Shown one piece after another: positions 63,037 through 64,000 of a DNA stretch of 64,000 nt. The notes beneath the pieces are model-generated. The model was not told the DNA's origin. It did no database searches and was given only the letters and a program-made list of their open reading frames with translations. Made by a program: the position numbers and the translations under genes. The stretch comes from Meiothermus cerbereus DSM 11376 (lineage in GTDB: Bacteria > Deinococcota > Deinococci > Deinococcales > Thermaceae): positions 1 through 64,000 of the forward strand of contig NZ_JHVI01000011.1 of NCBI RefSeq assembly GCF_000620065.1, given 5' to 3'. The stretch's first letter is position 1. Every line of letters begins with the position of its first letter.

Positions 63037-63798
63037 ATGCCAAAGTCCAGGGGACAACCGCCCAAGGCCAAGCGCCCAGCCTCCAAAGCCAGCCAGGGCG
63101 CAAAGCCAACGGCCCAAGGTCGGGATAAGCCACAGGGAGGGCCGGGCCTGCCCCGCGAATCTTTGAAAGCCAAAAAGGCACGGGCCGCACGGGTGCTGGC
63201 CGTGATGGAAGCGCTCTATCCCCAGGCCGCCACCGAGCTAGAGCACCGCAACCCCTTTGAGCTGCTGATTGCGACTGTGCTCTCGGCCCAGGCCACCGAC
63301 GCCTCGGTGAACCGGGCCACACCGGCTCTTTTTGCGCGCTACCCCGACGCTTTGGCCCTGGCCCAGGCCAGCCCTGAAGAGGTCGAGCCGTACATCAAAA
63401 CCATCGGCCTGTACCGCTCCAAGGCCAAGAATATCGTTTTGCTGGCCCGCCGACTGGTCGAGCAGCACGGCGGGCAGGTGCCCTTAGACAAGGCCAGCCT
63501 ACGCGAGCTGCCGGGGGTGGGCTGGAAAACCGCCACCGTGGTGCTGGGGGCGGCCTTCGGGGTGCCGGGCATTGCGGTGGATACCCACCTGACCCGGCTG
63601 GCTCGGCGGCTGGGGTTGTCGGAGCAAAAAGACCCCGAGAAGATTGGGAAAGACCTCGAGCGCCTATTCCCCAAAGACAAATGGATTTTTGTTCACCACG
63701 CGCTGATTTTGTTTGGCCGCTACCGCTGCACGGCCCGCAAGCCCCAGTGCGAGGGCTGCCCACTTGGGGCCGAGTGCTTGAGTAAGGGTGCTTGGTAA
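63037..63798 (+). CDS. nth: Endonuclease III (DNA glycosylase/AP lyase)
   Basis: Removes oxidised pyrimidines and cleaves abasic sites. The helix-hairpin-helix holds the catalytic lysine K164 (LPGVGWKTATVVL), and the aspartate is D182 (AVDTHLTRLARRLG). The [4Fe-4S] cysteines are C231, C238, C241 and C247, with the C-x6-C-x2-C-x5-C spacing of Nth. At 253 residues it is longer than typical (about 210-220) because of a lysine-, proline- and glutamine-rich N-terminal tail of about 45 residues; a later start is possible, but the only good ATG is three bases after proS. The tail may help DNA binding. Co-transcribed with proS. Confidence 0.95.
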   Translation: MPKSRGQPPKAKRPASKASQGAKPTAQGRDKPQGGPGLPRESLKAKKARAARVLAVMEALYPQAATELEHRNPFELLIATVLSAQATDASVNRATPALFARYPDALALAQASPEEVEPYIKTIGLYRSKAKNIVLLARRLVEQHGGQVPLDKASLRELPGVGWKTATVVLGAAFGVPGIAVDTHLTRLARRLGLSEQKDPEKIGKDLERLFPKDKWIFVHHALILFGRYRCTARKPQCEGCPLGAECLSKGAW

Positions 63799-63801
63799 GG
63801 G

Positions 63802-63993
63802 TCAGTCCTCCCAGCGCTGAATACGCTGGGGTAGCCTGCGCCAGCGGCCCCGGTGCAACCGGGCCTGAAGTCGCCGCCACCCATAGGCCAAAGCGCCGAC
63901 CATACCGGCTCCTATGGCCAGCACCCACAAGGTGGTGATGAGCCAGAACACCAAAAACAGCCCCACCGTTCCGGCCAGTACCAGCAAAAGCAC
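63802..63993 (-). CDS. Small membrane protein, possibly partial
   Basis: At least 63 residues with one long or two short hydrophobic segments (LLLVLAGTVGLFLVFWLITTLWVLAIGAGMVGALAY) followed by a very basic tail (WRRLQARLHRGRWRRLPQRIQRWED). The GTG at 63993 is close to the window edge, and the frame stays open to the edge, so the true start may lie beyond it. It converges on nth, ending three bases after the nth stop. Not recognised. Confidence 0.5.
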   Translation of the reverse strand: MLLLVLAGTVGLFLVFWLITTLWVLAIGAGMVGALAYGWRRLQARLHRGRWRRLPQRIQRWED

Positions 63994-64000
63994 CCCAACC

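Overview
The window (about 62-65% G+C) reads as a chromosome segment of a thermophilic member of the Thermaceae, most probably Meiothermus or a close relative. The evidence is a set of genes that match Thermus/Meiothermus orthologues in length and motif: an SdrP-type CRP/FNR regulator, a 477-residue archaeal-type prolyl-tRNA synthetase, CarD, archaeal-type phosphoglycerate mutase, and a TAT-exported TRAP binding protein. The palindrome CTCGAG is strikingly over-used, and many genes appear to be transcribed leaderless from a TAnnnT box 6-8 nt before the start codon. Species identity is inferred, not proven.

Layout. 0-1.6 kb: an IS4-type insertion sequence that has cut a multi-pass membrane protein gene. 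1.8-5.5 kb: an FAD oxidoreductase, RNase HII, a DUF4384 lipoprotein, the first copy of a 125-bp mobile-looking repeat, and a quinone oxidoreductase. 5.5-8.7 kb: a TRAP transporter operon. 9.0-15.1 kb: a glycan-use operon (GH38 alpha-mannosidase, NagA, SIS-domain deaminase) preceded by two decayed genes. 15.1-21.7 kb: hydroxyacyl-CoA dehydrogenase, a VOC protein, a ParB-like protein, the second repeat copy, SdrP, CorA, CutA, an ornithine-cyclodeaminase-like enzyme and a MOSC protein. 21.7-28.8 kb: sulfite-dehydrogenase-like molybdoenzyme with its diheme cytochrome, then mutS-mutL and moaB. 28.8-32.4 kb: an accessory island with two vapBC modules, a GIY-YIG-like protein, a PcfJ-like protein and gene debris.

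32.4-38.4 kb: gyrA, glpK, a calcium-motif helical protein, a DUF4388 protein and divergent tRNA-Pro and tRNA-Ile genes. 38.5-46 kb: an EnvC-like protein and FtsX, a second DUF4388 protein, an alanine/glycine symporter, UbiX, UppP, IspD and IspE. 46-49 kb: a TPP riboswitch controlling thiB-thiP, with the third repeat copy inserted between the two genes. 49-52 kb: an ABC-2 exporter with a NEW3-domain partner. 52-58.6 kb: Hsp20, an MFS transporter, DUF985 and DUF2227 proteins, a tetR-carD pair, phosphoglycerate mutase and a GNAT acetyltransferase. 58.7-64 kb: a secreted subtilase, prolyl-tRNA synthetase, endonuclease III and the edge of a small membrane protein gene.

Most genes are ordinary housekeeping genes. 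The strongest unexplained signals are: the three perfectly identical 125-bp elements, each flanked by TTA direct repeats; the iterated CTCGAG palindrome; the leaderless start signals; the TPP riboswitch whose terminator hairpin contains the thiB ribosome binding site; and the decayed or accessory loci at 9.0-9.8 kb and 29-32.4 kb. I did not find CRISPR arrays, rRNA genes, prophage or an obvious new defence operon.
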